From: an uncultured Candidatus Saccharibacteria bacterium
GTDB taxonomy: Bacteria > Patescibacteria > Saccharimonadia > Saccharimonadales > UBA6022
Direction: 5' to 3'
Length of the DNA stretch: 10,656 bases
NCBI GenBank assembly: GCA_946886725.1
Contig: CAMPJF010000027.1
Coordinates: forward strand, 1 to 10,656
The notes under the pieces were generated by a model. That model was not told the DNA's origin. It saw only the letters and a program-made list of their open reading frames with translations, and did no database searches. The translations under genes were made by a program, and so were the position numbers. This document shows positions 5,388 through 10,656 of this stretch, one piece after another. Within the stretch, counting starts at the first letter, position 1, and every line of letters begins with the position of its first letter.

Positions 5388-5416
5388 ACTATAGCAAAGA
5401 ACTACTTAGGTATAAA
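5388..5416 (-). promoter_or_regulatory. tRNA-Leu(CAG) promoter
   Basis: Minus-strand TTTATA (5416..5411) and TATAGT (5393..5388) are 17 nt apart. The context TCTTTGCTATAGTA recurs exactly at the tRNA-Leu(UAG) promoter, followed in both by RTTGRGTA. The -35 overlaps the end of the FAD oxidase gene. The precursor would include the broken tRNA copy before the mature tRNA. Confidence 0.75.
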
Positions 5417-7037
5417 GAGTATGATCAGCGAAATCCGACGTATCGTAGTTTGTTCGCAAATCAGCAACAAGCACACGAAGATCTGCGGGCTGCTTCACGC
5501 CAGGATTGAGAATATTGTGACCATCAAAAATCGCTTTGACTGCAGAAAATAGCTCGATAACATCTTCTCCGATATTCTTTTGCGCAAATCGCGCTTTAAC
5601 ACGACCTTCGCCAGCTTCGCCAATTAAATGACCGCCGTGACGCTCGACCAATGCAGCGTATTCGTCAAGTATCTTAAATATCTTTTGCTTGTCAGCCACC
5701 TTATGCAATTGCAGCACCGGCCGTGTATACACAATACAATCTAGGACACGGGTATGAATAGGTAGCAGTACGTGATGTTTCTGTGCCAATGCGGCAACCG
5801 CCGTTTGAAATTCCTCAAACCGTTCGTTCGGCACGTACGCACCATCGACAATAGGTGGCGCCGAGGTGTCTTTTCCAACGGGCGATAACAAGAATGATGT
5901 CACTTCACGTGCAGAGAAAAGTTGCCCAGCGTCTTCGCTGTCTTCGACGGTCATCTGCGCCTCAATACCTTCAAGTAGCTTTGCCACCTTCTTGTGTTTA
6001 TGTTGCCGAGCGCGGTCACTGAAGTCATCAAAGCCAATCATTACGCCAGCCTCAAATGCGGCCGAAGAGGCATTATAAAACGGATACGTCTTGCCCTGCT
6101 TTTCTGCCTCGACAAATAATTGCCCATCAAAATATTCGAGAACGGATGGCTCAAGTGCGGCAAATTTATCCAGCAAGTCACGTGCGGATTCCTTACTGGC
6201 GAATGTGATAAATATAGACTTTTGCTGAGTGCTGACATACTGGGTTTTTAAAATCATTTCCGACACAACCCCTAATGTACCTTGGCTACCGACCAACAGC
6301 GGCGTCAAATCAAATGATCCGTCCTTGCGTTTGACCTTCGTAATCGCAGAATAGCCCACATTATCACGGATGTCACTCATTAGTTTGTCGGCAATCAGCT
6401 GCTTGTTATCCTCAATCAAGTTATCGAGTGTTCGATAAATCTCGCCCTCGAATGTCTGCAGCCCCTTTTTTCGATCAAGATCGCGCTTGCTGAGACGTTC
6501 GGTCTGTAATACGTCACCATTAACCAGTACCACTTCTAGTTGATGAACCCATTCTGACATATCGCCGTATCTTCCCGATAGTGGCCCGCTCGCATTATTA
6601 GCAACCGCGCCGCCGATAGTACTGTAGGCGCTTGACACTGGTAATGCGGGAATCGACATACCCTGCAACAAAAGCGCGTCATTCAAGGCTTTGGCATTGA
6701 CGCCAGGCTGCACGCGGACGAGTTTTTGCTTGCTGTCTAGTTCGAAAATACGATTCATATGCGCTGGCATGACTAAAGTAATACCTTTACCGATCGCAGC
6801 CCCTGTTTGATCGCTACCCGCACCCCTTGCCGTGATAGACATGACATGACCCTTTTCAGCCAGTTGAAAAACAAAACGCGCCACCTTGCGAATATCGTTG
6901 GTTACTCGTGGATACACCGCCATTTCCGGGACTATCTCAAGGACACTTGCGTCAGTACCTAGTGATTTTAAAATAGCAGGGTCTGTCGAAACTTCACCCA
7001 GAATATGCTCTTGTAGATATGCAGCAACTTTACTCAT
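5406..7037 (-). CDS. FAD-binding oxidoreductase, GlcD / D-lactate dehydrogenase-like
   Basis: A 543-residue flavoprotein of the FAD-linked oxidase C-terminal (GlcD/Dld) group, which oxidises D-2-hydroxy acids such as D-lactate or glycolate. The FAD domain shows RGAGSDQTG (71-79), STIGGAVANNASG (129-141) and GSQGTLGVVSE (240-250). The C-terminus ends with the family pattern FDGHNILNPG (494-503). The usual GEHG motif reads GEAGEGR (463-469), so the conserved histidine is alanine here. There is one cysteine only, so no fused iron-sulfur domain as in GlcDF or Dld-Fe-S fusions. No membrane helix. Start at 7037 is backed by AGAGAGG about 11 nt upstream. It is divergent from the 7144 gene. Substrate and electron acceptor are unknown. 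Confidence 0.88.
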   Translation of the reverse strand: MSKVAAYLQEHILGEVSTDPAILKSLGTDASVLEIVPEMAVYPRVTNDIRKVARFVFQLAEKGHVMSITARGAGSDQTGAAIGKGITLVMPAHMNRIFELDSKQKLVRVQPGVNAKALNDALLLQGMSIPALPVSSAYSTIGGAVANNASGPLSGRYGDMSEWVHQLEVVLVNGDVLQTERLSKRDLDRKKGLQTFEGEIYRTLDNLIEDNKQLIADKLMSDIRDNVGYSAITKVKRKDGSFDLTPLLVGSQGTLGVVSEMILKTQYVSTQQKSIFITFASKESARDLLDKFAALEPSVLEYFDGQLFVEAEKQGKTYPFYNASSAAFEAGVMIGFDDFSDRARQHKHKKVAKLLEGIEAQMTVEDSEDAGQLFSAREVTSFLLSPVGKDTSAPPIVDGAYVPNERFEEFQTAVAALAQKHHVLLPIHTRVLDCIVYTRPVLQLHKVADKQKIFKILDEYAALVERHGGHLIGEAGEGRVKARFAQKNIGEDVIELFSAVKAIFDGHNILNPGVKQPADLRVLVADLRTNYDTSDFADHTLYT

Positions 7038-7108
7038 TGTCGGTTAGCCTCTCTCATATTGTTTATATGATACCACAGATACGACCATTTCTAGCAAAAC
7101 GGTAATGC

Positions 7109-7137
7109 TTGACTCTATCCGATCGCGGATCTACTAT
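7109..7137 (+). promoter_or_regulatory. Leaderless promoter of the 7144 gene
   Basis: TTGACT (7109-7114) and TACTAT (7132-7137) have a 17-nt spacer. The -10 ends 6 nt before the ATG at 7144, placing the transcription start at that ATG. This rules against an in-frame upstream start at 7105, which would place the promoter inside the gene. Confidence 0.65.
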
Positions 7138-7143
7138 TGCATC

Positions 7144-7650
7144 ATGAATGAACGCCCAGTCCTCCCGTCCCACTACGCTCGCCTAACAGTGAGTGACATA
7201 GCTCCAGGTGAAATATATTATCCAAAGCAAAATATACTCGAAATGGACGATACGACCAAGGAAGTCTTTATCCATAAATACACTGAACTAAGCGAATCAT
7301 CAAAGCGACCAAAAAAGTTAGTCGGTCGCGTAGGAATTATGCGAATACTAGATTCAACAAGTGATTTTCAGCTACTTGATGGAGTTATTGTAGACGCTCG
7401 ACGCGCACGGTCAAGCAATATAAAAACCGAATTCTACTACCCATTCGATCCAAACAACGAAGAAGAGCGAATGGCTTGCGATGAACTTCGCCTAGACTAC
7501 ATCCACCCGCTCGCCATAATCGCGCTTGATGAAGATGCAAAGCCAGTTTATTCGGGCAACGAGGCCTTAATCGATCACGCTAACGAGTTGCGCGAGAAGA
7601 CAGACGAGCTCTACGAGTACATTCTTCAACAAAGCAATAGCCATTCTTAA
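7144..7650 (+). CDS. Unrecognised soluble protein (168 aa), leaderless mRNA
   Basis: No family recognised. The protein is soluble and charged, with no signal peptide or membrane helix, one cysteine, and a probable helical, acidic C-terminus (HANELREKTDELYEYILQQ). The pattern PGEIYYP near residue 21 and GVIVDARRAR near residue 88 suggest alternating strands and turns. I start it at 7144 rather than the longer in-frame ATG at 7105 because a TTGACT-N17-TACTAT promoter lies between them and no Shine-Dalgarno serves either. It diverges from the FAD oxidase, and the tRNA-Leu(UAG) promoter begins 19 nt after its stop, with no terminator between. Confidence 0.7.
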   Translation: MNERPVLPSHYARLTVSDIAPGEIYYPKQNILEMDDTTKEVFIHKYTELSESSKRPKKLVGRVGIMRILDSTSDFQLLDGVIVDARRARSSNIKTEFYYPFDPNNEEERMACDELRLDYIHPLAIIALDEDAKPVYSGNEALIDHANELREKTDELYEYILQQSNSHS

Positions 7651-7668
7651 AGTTCGTTCACCGAGGGC

Positions 7669-7697
7669 TTTATCTTTGGCGACATCTTTGCTATAGT
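7669..7697 (+). promoter_or_regulatory. tRNA-Leu(UAG) promoter
   Basis: TTTATC (7669-7674), 17-nt spacer, TATAGT (7692-7697), ending 17 nt before the tRNA. TCTTTGCTATAGTA is identical to the promoter of tRNA-Leu(CAG) and the -35 differs in one base, so the two genes share a conserved promoter design. Confidence 0.8.
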
Positions 7698-7714
7698 AGT
7701 TGAGTACCAATTAT

Positions 7715-7799
7715 GCGCGAGTGGTGGAATTGGTAGACACGCTAGCCTTAGGAGCTAGTGCCTTCGGGCGTGAAGGTTCAAGTCCTTTCTCGCGTACCA
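7715..7799 (+). tRNA. tRNA-Leu, anticodon UAG
   Basis: An 85-nt class II tRNA. Acceptor GCGCGAG/CTCGCGT, anticodon stem CTAGC/GCTAG with loop CTTAGGA (anticodon TAG at 7749-7751), variable arm GCC-TTCG-GGC, T-arm with TTCAAGT, discriminator A and encoded CCA. It reads CUN codons. Its 5' half differs from tRNA-Leu(CAG) at only two positions, so the two are recent paralogues. Confidence 0.97.
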
Positions 7800-7840
7800 T
7801 ATAAAATAGCAGGTCGGCTGGCCTGCTATTTTATATGGTA
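7795..7840 (+). terminator. 19-bp hairpin overlapping the tRNA CCA end
   Basis: ACCATATAAAATAGCAGG pairs perfectly with its complement across an 8-nt loop (TCGGCTGG), and one further T-A pair makes 19 bp. The left arm includes the discriminator and CCA of the tRNA. The core AGCAGG/CCTGCT followed by ATTTTATAT would act as an intrinsic terminator on the plus strand; the same holds on the minus strand. Confidence 0.7.
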
Positions 7841-7907
7841 AAAAACATGCATTATTCCCTATTATTATCGAATTTATCAATATTATGACATTTACCTGAT
7901 AATAAGA
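7841..7907. other. AT-rich gap before the protease gene
   Basis: No gene, RNA or strong repeat is visible. The stretch is distinctly AT-rich, unlike the GC-richer protease gene that follows, and may mark the edge of an inserted segment. Confidence 0.4.
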
Positions 7908-7936
7908 TTGTACAAATGTATATTTTACATTATAAT
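7908..7936 (+). promoter_or_regulatory. Protease gene promoter with internal palindrome
   Basis: TTGTAC (7908-7913) and a perfect TATAAT (7931-7936) are 17 nt apart. The spacer holds an inverted repeat AATGTA/TACATT (7915-7920 with 7926-7931) that runs into the -10, a possible operator. The leader is about 68 nt and contains a small hairpin GATTC-TTTC-GAATC at 7946-7959. Confidence 0.7.
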
Positions 7937-8010
7937 TCGTCGCATGATTCTTTCGAATCTTGCTTTTACCTGAGAAGATAATCGCCGCACCTTAAGAGAA
8001 AGACACTGCT

Positions 8011-9117
8011 ATGAAACGTGTGTTACGAGCACTCCTTGCGCCACTCGTCCTTGCCCTGGTTGGCATAGGATTGGCAGCCCCGGCTGCGTCCGCCGATATT
8101 GACACCGACCGCATCATGCGGGCAACGGTATGGGTTGACGTCTCCTGGGAAGGTATCGTAGAAGTCCCCTACGCCGACGACACTACCGAAAAATACACCG
8201 CCACAGCAATCGGCTACTGCACTGGCTTCATCGTTAGCCCAAACGGTCACGTGGCCACCGCGGGCCACTGCGTGCGCTACGACGAAGGCATTCGGCGCCA
8301 GCTAATTGCGAACGTCATTGCAAAAGAGAAGCTTGCTCCGACAAACGGCCAATTCGACGTCACAAAGCTTGACTGGAGAGTCCTTCATGAAGAGACACCA
8401 ACGATTCGCATCGGCCAGCCGAGCGTAGTCAATGATGCGATCTTCGAGAACGAAGGCATCACAGCACAGCTGCTCAACTCGCAAGACTTTGAGGGCGGAG
8501 ACAACGCACTCGTGCAAGTTGCCGGAAAAAATACCGAGGATGCAGTGCTGCAAATTGCCAGCCAAACACCGAAGGTTCGCGACAGAGTAACTGCCGTAGG
8601 CTTCCCCAGCGACACTGCTGGAATCAGCGAGGCCGACCGACAGTCGCCTACGTTTAAGGAAGGCTCGATCAGTGCCCAGACCGTATCAAAAAAAGGTGTT
8701 CCTCAGCTCCAGCTTGATGGCGAGCTGATTACAGGTATGTCGGGCGGACCCACACTCAACAGTACCGGCCAAGTTGTCGGCATCAACAGTAGCGGTTTCA
8801 CCGACAGAAATCAGTCGTACATTACCGACACCGCAACGCTCCGGACATTCTTGGAGCAGAACGGCGTCAAGCTATCGTCGGCTCAGCCAGCGTCAAGCAC
8901 GCCAGTTGCCGTCGACCCGCAACCAGCCGCGCAGCCGGTTCAACAGAGCTCGGACAACGGCTGGATGGGTGGTGCGCTTATCGCACTTACCGTCTTGATC
9001 CTGGTAATCCTTGGCGCGGGAGCATGGTACATACTGCGCGAACGGCGCAAATCAACACCAGTAGCAGCGCCCGTCGAACCGCCCATGTCTCCACCGAGCG
9101 ACACGACCAAGAGTTAA
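8011..9117 (+). CDS. Secreted, membrane-anchored trypsin-like serine protease
   Basis: 368 residues. A signal peptide (basic MKRVLR, hydrophobic core, ASA before residue 29) leads to export. The chymotrypsin-fold protease domain spans about 33-285: His86 in TAGHC, Asp164 in GGDNALV, Ser244 in GMSGGP complete the triad. Cys70 and Cys87 flank the catalytic His as in the classic Cys42-Cys58 disulfide. A Pro/Ala/Gln-rich linker (291-313) precedes a membrane helix at about 319-342, then RERRK and a short Pro-rich tail inside. The active domain is thus displayed outside the cell on a tether. No PDZ domain is seen, unlike DegP/HtrA. The Shine-Dalgarno is weak (AGAGAAAG). The gene looks richer in GC than its neighbours, and the signal peptide has an actinobacterial look. 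Confidence 0.88.
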   Translation: MKRVLRALLAPLVLALVGIGLAAPAASADIDTDRIMRATVWVDVSWEGIVEVPYADDTTEKYTATAIGYCTGFIVSPNGHVATAGHCVRYDEGIRRQLIANVIAKEKLAPTNGQFDVTKLDWRVLHEETPTIRIGQPSVVNDAIFENEGITAQLLNSQDFEGGDNALVQVAGKNTEDAVLQIASQTPKVRDRVTAVGFPSDTAGISEADRQSPTFKEGSISAQTVSKKGVPQLQLDGELITGMSGGPTLNSTGQVVGINSSGFTDRNQSYITDTATLRTFLEQNGVKLSSAQPASSTPVAVDPQPAAQPVQQSSDNGWMGGALIALTVLILVILGAGAWYILRERRKSTPVAAPVEPPMSPPSDTTKS

Positions 9118-9131
9118 TCTAGTCGTAGTAC

Positions 9132-9173
9132 GGGTGGTGTGAGTGAAATACTAGTATCTCACTCACACCACCC
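9132..9173 (+). other. 15-bp hairpin after the protease gene
   Basis: GGGTGGTGTGAGTGA pairs perfectly with TCACTCACACCACCC around a 12-nt loop that itself contains the palindrome ATACTAGTAT. It starts 14 nt after the stop codon and has no U-tract, so it is more likely a 3' mRNA-stabilising structure than a terminator. Confidence 0.7.
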
Positions 9174-9181
9174 CAAAACAC

Positions 9182-9216
9182 CCCACCTAACGTTCCGACG
9201 CCTGGTGGGCTTTTTT
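9182..9216 (+). terminator. Intrinsic terminator of the protease gene
   Basis: CCCACC (9182-9187) pairs with GGTGGG (9204-9209); inside it, CGT-TCCG-ACG forms a small second stem. CTTTTTTATAT follows directly, a good U-tract. Confidence 0.8.
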
Positions 9217-9235
9217 ATATCTTGCAATTATTAAT

Positions 9236-9264
9236 TTTACTTTTATGCGTGTCTAGGGTATTAT
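9236..9264 (+). promoter_or_regulatory. Promoter of the candidate small RNA
   Basis: TTTACT (9236-9241), 17-nt spacer, TATTAT (9259-9264). Its transcript would begin near 9271. It lies downstream of the protease terminator and no gene on this strand follows within the window, which is why a non-coding product is favoured. Confidence 0.45.
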
Positions 9265-9269
9265 ACATA

Positions 9270-9328
9270 CATAACATGTCCTACGTTATGACTGCACCCT
9301 GCGAGAAATCGCGGGGCTGCTTTTTATT
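9270..9328 (+). ncRNA. Candidate small RNA with two hairpins (about 58 nt)
   Basis: Starting at the predicted transcription start, hairpin 1 pairs CATAAC (9270-9275) with GTTATG (9285-9290) around the loop ATGTCCTAC. Hairpin 2 pairs GCA-CCCTGCGA with TCGCGGGG-(C)-TGC (9294-9320) around a GAAA loop, with one bulged C, and is followed by TTTTTATTT, an intrinsic terminator. Promoter, hairpin and terminator are close-packed with no protein gene between. The loop of hairpin 1 has UCCU, which could bind Shine-Dalgarno sequences. A short frame from the ATG at 9276 reads through the terminator and is less likely. Confidence 0.45.
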
Positions 9329-9345
9329 TAGACAAAGCTATGGGC

Positions 9346-9369
9346 AAATTAAAAAGACCTCACGGTCTT
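9346..9369 (-). terminator. Terminator of the rsmD transcript, overlapping its stop codon
   Basis: On the minus strand AAGACC-GTGA-GGTCTT is a 6-bp stem with a GNRA-type loop followed by TTTAATTT. The first bases of the stem are the AA of the rsmD TAA stop codon. Confidence 0.75.
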
Positions 9370-9910
9370 AGCTATCACGGCGGTAGAAGGTGAGATATGC
9401 ATTTCCATAACTACGATTGTCCACCACAACAACTCCTGTTTTGGTCGGTACCTCACCTCTACCTGGATGTGATAATACCATAATACCGCCGGGCTTTAAA
9501 AGATCGAAAATTCGATCGACTGTGGAAAACTGCACATCATGGTATGGTGGATCGGCAAAAATAATGTCGAATAACTGGGGTTCTTTGGTGCCGAGCCAGC
9601 TGGCGACCGTCGTTCGAATAATCTTCGTTTTTTCTTCGACGCCAATCTTCGCAACGTTTCGCGTCAAGTAGCGCTGCGCAGTACGATCGCGCTCCACGAA
9701 CGTCACTGATTTAGCACCACGACTGAGTGCCTCAAGCCCTACCGCGCCGGTACCGGCAAACACATCCAACACCTCAGCGTCCGCCATTTCGCCGGCAAGA
9801 CTATTAAACAATGCATTTCTGATACGCTCACTCATCGGGTGTGTACGGCGATTCTTCGGCGCTTCAATTTGCTGTCCACCATAGTAGCCGCCAATGATAC
9901 GAATATTCAC
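9368..9910 (-). CDS. rsmD: 16S rRNA (guanine-966 N2)-methyltransferase
   Basis: RsmD methylates G966 of 16S rRNA during 30S assembly using S-adenosylmethionine. The 180 residues match the family length. Visible are the N-terminal RIIGGYYGGQ and RRTHPMSERIRNALFN (family pattern ending in the RxxxFN helix), the cofactor site LDVFAGTGAVGLEALSRGA (48-66), acidic E73 at the end of the next strand, and the catalytic ADPPY (119-123; the N/DPPY motif of base N-methylases). The start is GTG at 9910, directly after the upstream stop (TAG-GTG, no gap), with GGAG about 10 nt before it inside the upstream gene. The two genes are translationally coupled. Other starts would cut the conserved N-terminus. Confidence 0.95.
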   Translation of the reverse strand: MNIRIIGGYYGGQQIEAPKNRRTHPMSERIRNALFNSLAGEMADAEVLDVFAGTGAVGLEALSRGAKSVTFVERDRTAQRYLTRNVAKIGVEEKTKIIRTTVASWLGTKEPQLFDIIFADPPYHDVQFSTVDRIFDLLKPGGIMVLSHPGRGEVPTKTGVVVVDNRSYGNAYLTFYRRDS

Positions 9911-10656
9911 CTACTTCTTCTCCGCAAGGATAATCGCCTGATACCAGGCTAGGGTAACGGCCTTGATAATTTCAGGGACCAGCGCTCGTTTTGTTTGCGT
10001 CGCTAAATGACGCGTCCAACCAAGCCGACTGAATTCATCGTACATGTTTAATCCATCAACCTTCGCAAGGATCGTCCTAAAAACCTCCTCATAGCCACCC
10101 TCCTGGACGGCAATGTAGTCTTTTTCATGCGGATGCGTATCATCCATTTTCAACCCTGCTATTGTCGTTGCGACACCCAATTCAAACCCTAGATGAGTCG
10201 TCATTATTCCTTTGACACCCCAATATTCCCAGTTGTTCTGAATCTGATGACGGCGTGTCCTACCGGGCAACACTAATTTATCCTTCGTTGTTATTCGCGT
10301 TTCGATACCCTGACCGCCGCGCAGTTCTTCAAGTTTAGCTTCTAAAGGATAGTGGTGCGCCGGGGTTAAACCGTCCGTAATTGCATGCGCCATCCATGCC
10401 GCTTCAAACGCAGCCCGTTCATTGTTACCCTTCTTAAGTGCGGCCGCCATGTTATGGATGTGATCGTTAATCATCACAATCAATGCGTGATCGTCGGGAT
10501 TTTTTGGATCAATATAGTGCCAAGGCTCGTCTTTTGCGGGACTTTTACGCTTAATACCATCAGGACCATTTAATCCTTCAAAGTGAAGTACATCTTGGGT
10601 CGTAGGAAAATGGAGCGATTTTGGTACGTGTTTTTTAATATGACGGTGGGCAACAC
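9911..10656 (-). CDS. Zinc-dependent phospholipase C / S1-P1 nuclease-like protein, 5' end outside window
   Basis: 247 residues are visible and the frame stays open to the right edge, so the N-terminus is missing; a TTG at 10483 is internal and not the start. Counting from the first complete codon (10654), it has WHYID (45-49), a further His pair at 65 and 67, and HAITDGLTPAH (90-100), which fits H-x3-D-x3-P-x-H. This matches the metal-binding motif of the S1/P1 nuclease and bacterial phospholipase C fold, where His and Asp residues hold a tri-zinc centre. Whether it cuts nucleic acid or phospholipid cannot be told, and any signal peptide is out of view. The stop abuts the rsmD start, so the two are co-transcribed. 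Confidence 0.65.
   Translation of the reverse strand, partial: VAHRHIKKHVPKSLHFPTTQDVLHFEGLNGPDGIKRKSPAKDEPWHYIDPKNPDDHALIVMINDHIHNMAAALKKGNNERAAFEAAWMAHAITDGLTPAHHYPLEAKLEELRGGQGIETRITTKDKLVLPGRTRRHQIQNNWEYWGVKGIMTTHLGFELGVATTIAGLKMDDTHPHEKDYIAVQEGGYEEVFRTILAKVDGLNMYDEFSRLGWTRHLATQTKRALVPEIIKAVTLAWYQAIILAEKK

Noticed and set aside
7105..7143. Upstream in-frame ATG for the 7144 gene
   Set aside because: A -35/-10 pair with 17-nt spacing lies between this ATG and 7144, so transcription would start after it.
9276..9371. Short ORF from the ATG at 9276
   Set aside because: It reads through the GAAA-capped terminator hairpin, has no SD, and ends in the opposite gene's terminator.

Overview
The window looks like chromosomal DNA from a small-genome bacterium of the candidate phyla radiation, most likely a Saccharibacteria (TM7) relative. 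This is an inference from gene content: a histidyl-tRNA synthetase with an unusual motif 3, a lone SpoU-type methyltransferase, an actinobacterial-style secreted protease, several unrecognised small membrane proteins, moderate GC and the standard code with UGA as stop. No marker that settles the phylum lies in the window.

Layout, left to right. Positions 1-1031 hold two similar minus-strand cassettes, each made of a TTGCTT-N17-TARTAT promoter, a leader of about 70 nt, a Shine-Dalgarno block AGAGACAGRGG, a short two-helix membrane protein (214-444 and 658-921), and a conserved 3' element (copies at 71-144 and 556-633). The 3' element carries the reverse complement of the Shine-Dalgarno block followed by a long hairpin capped by GAAA. 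A strong promoter at 39-67 then points out of the left edge. Positions 1029-3747 are a minus-strand group: a SpoU/TrmH-like RNA methyltransferase, an unrecognised 222-residue protein with its own leaderless promoter, and hisS. A plus-strand membrane protein (3828-4628) faces a minus-strand tail-anchored protein (4698-5087) across a bidirectional terminator.

Positions 5183-5416 hold tRNA-Leu(CAG) on the minus strand, with a broken copy of its 5' half between it and its promoter. A GlcD-like FAD oxidase (5406-7037, minus) diverges from an unrecognised leaderless plus-strand gene (7144-7650). tRNA-Leu(UAG) follows (7715-7799), with a promoter nearly identical to that of the other tRNA-Leu. After an AT-rich gap comes a GC-richer gene for a secreted, membrane-anchored trypsin-like serine protease (8011-9117) and its terminator. 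A candidate small RNA with its own promoter and terminator sits at about 9270-9328. The right end is a minus-strand pair: rsmD (GTG start abutting the upstream stop) and a zinc-dependent phospholipase C / S1-P1 nuclease-like gene that runs off the edge.

Working together: translation-related functions dominate (hisS, two tRNA-Leu genes, two RNA methyltransferases). Several genes have a -10 box only 6 to 9 nt before the ATG, so leaderless mRNA seems common here. The cassettes and the sRNA candidate instead carry structured RNA. The most unusual feature is the pair of cassettes in which each start-site block is complementary to its own 3' UTR.
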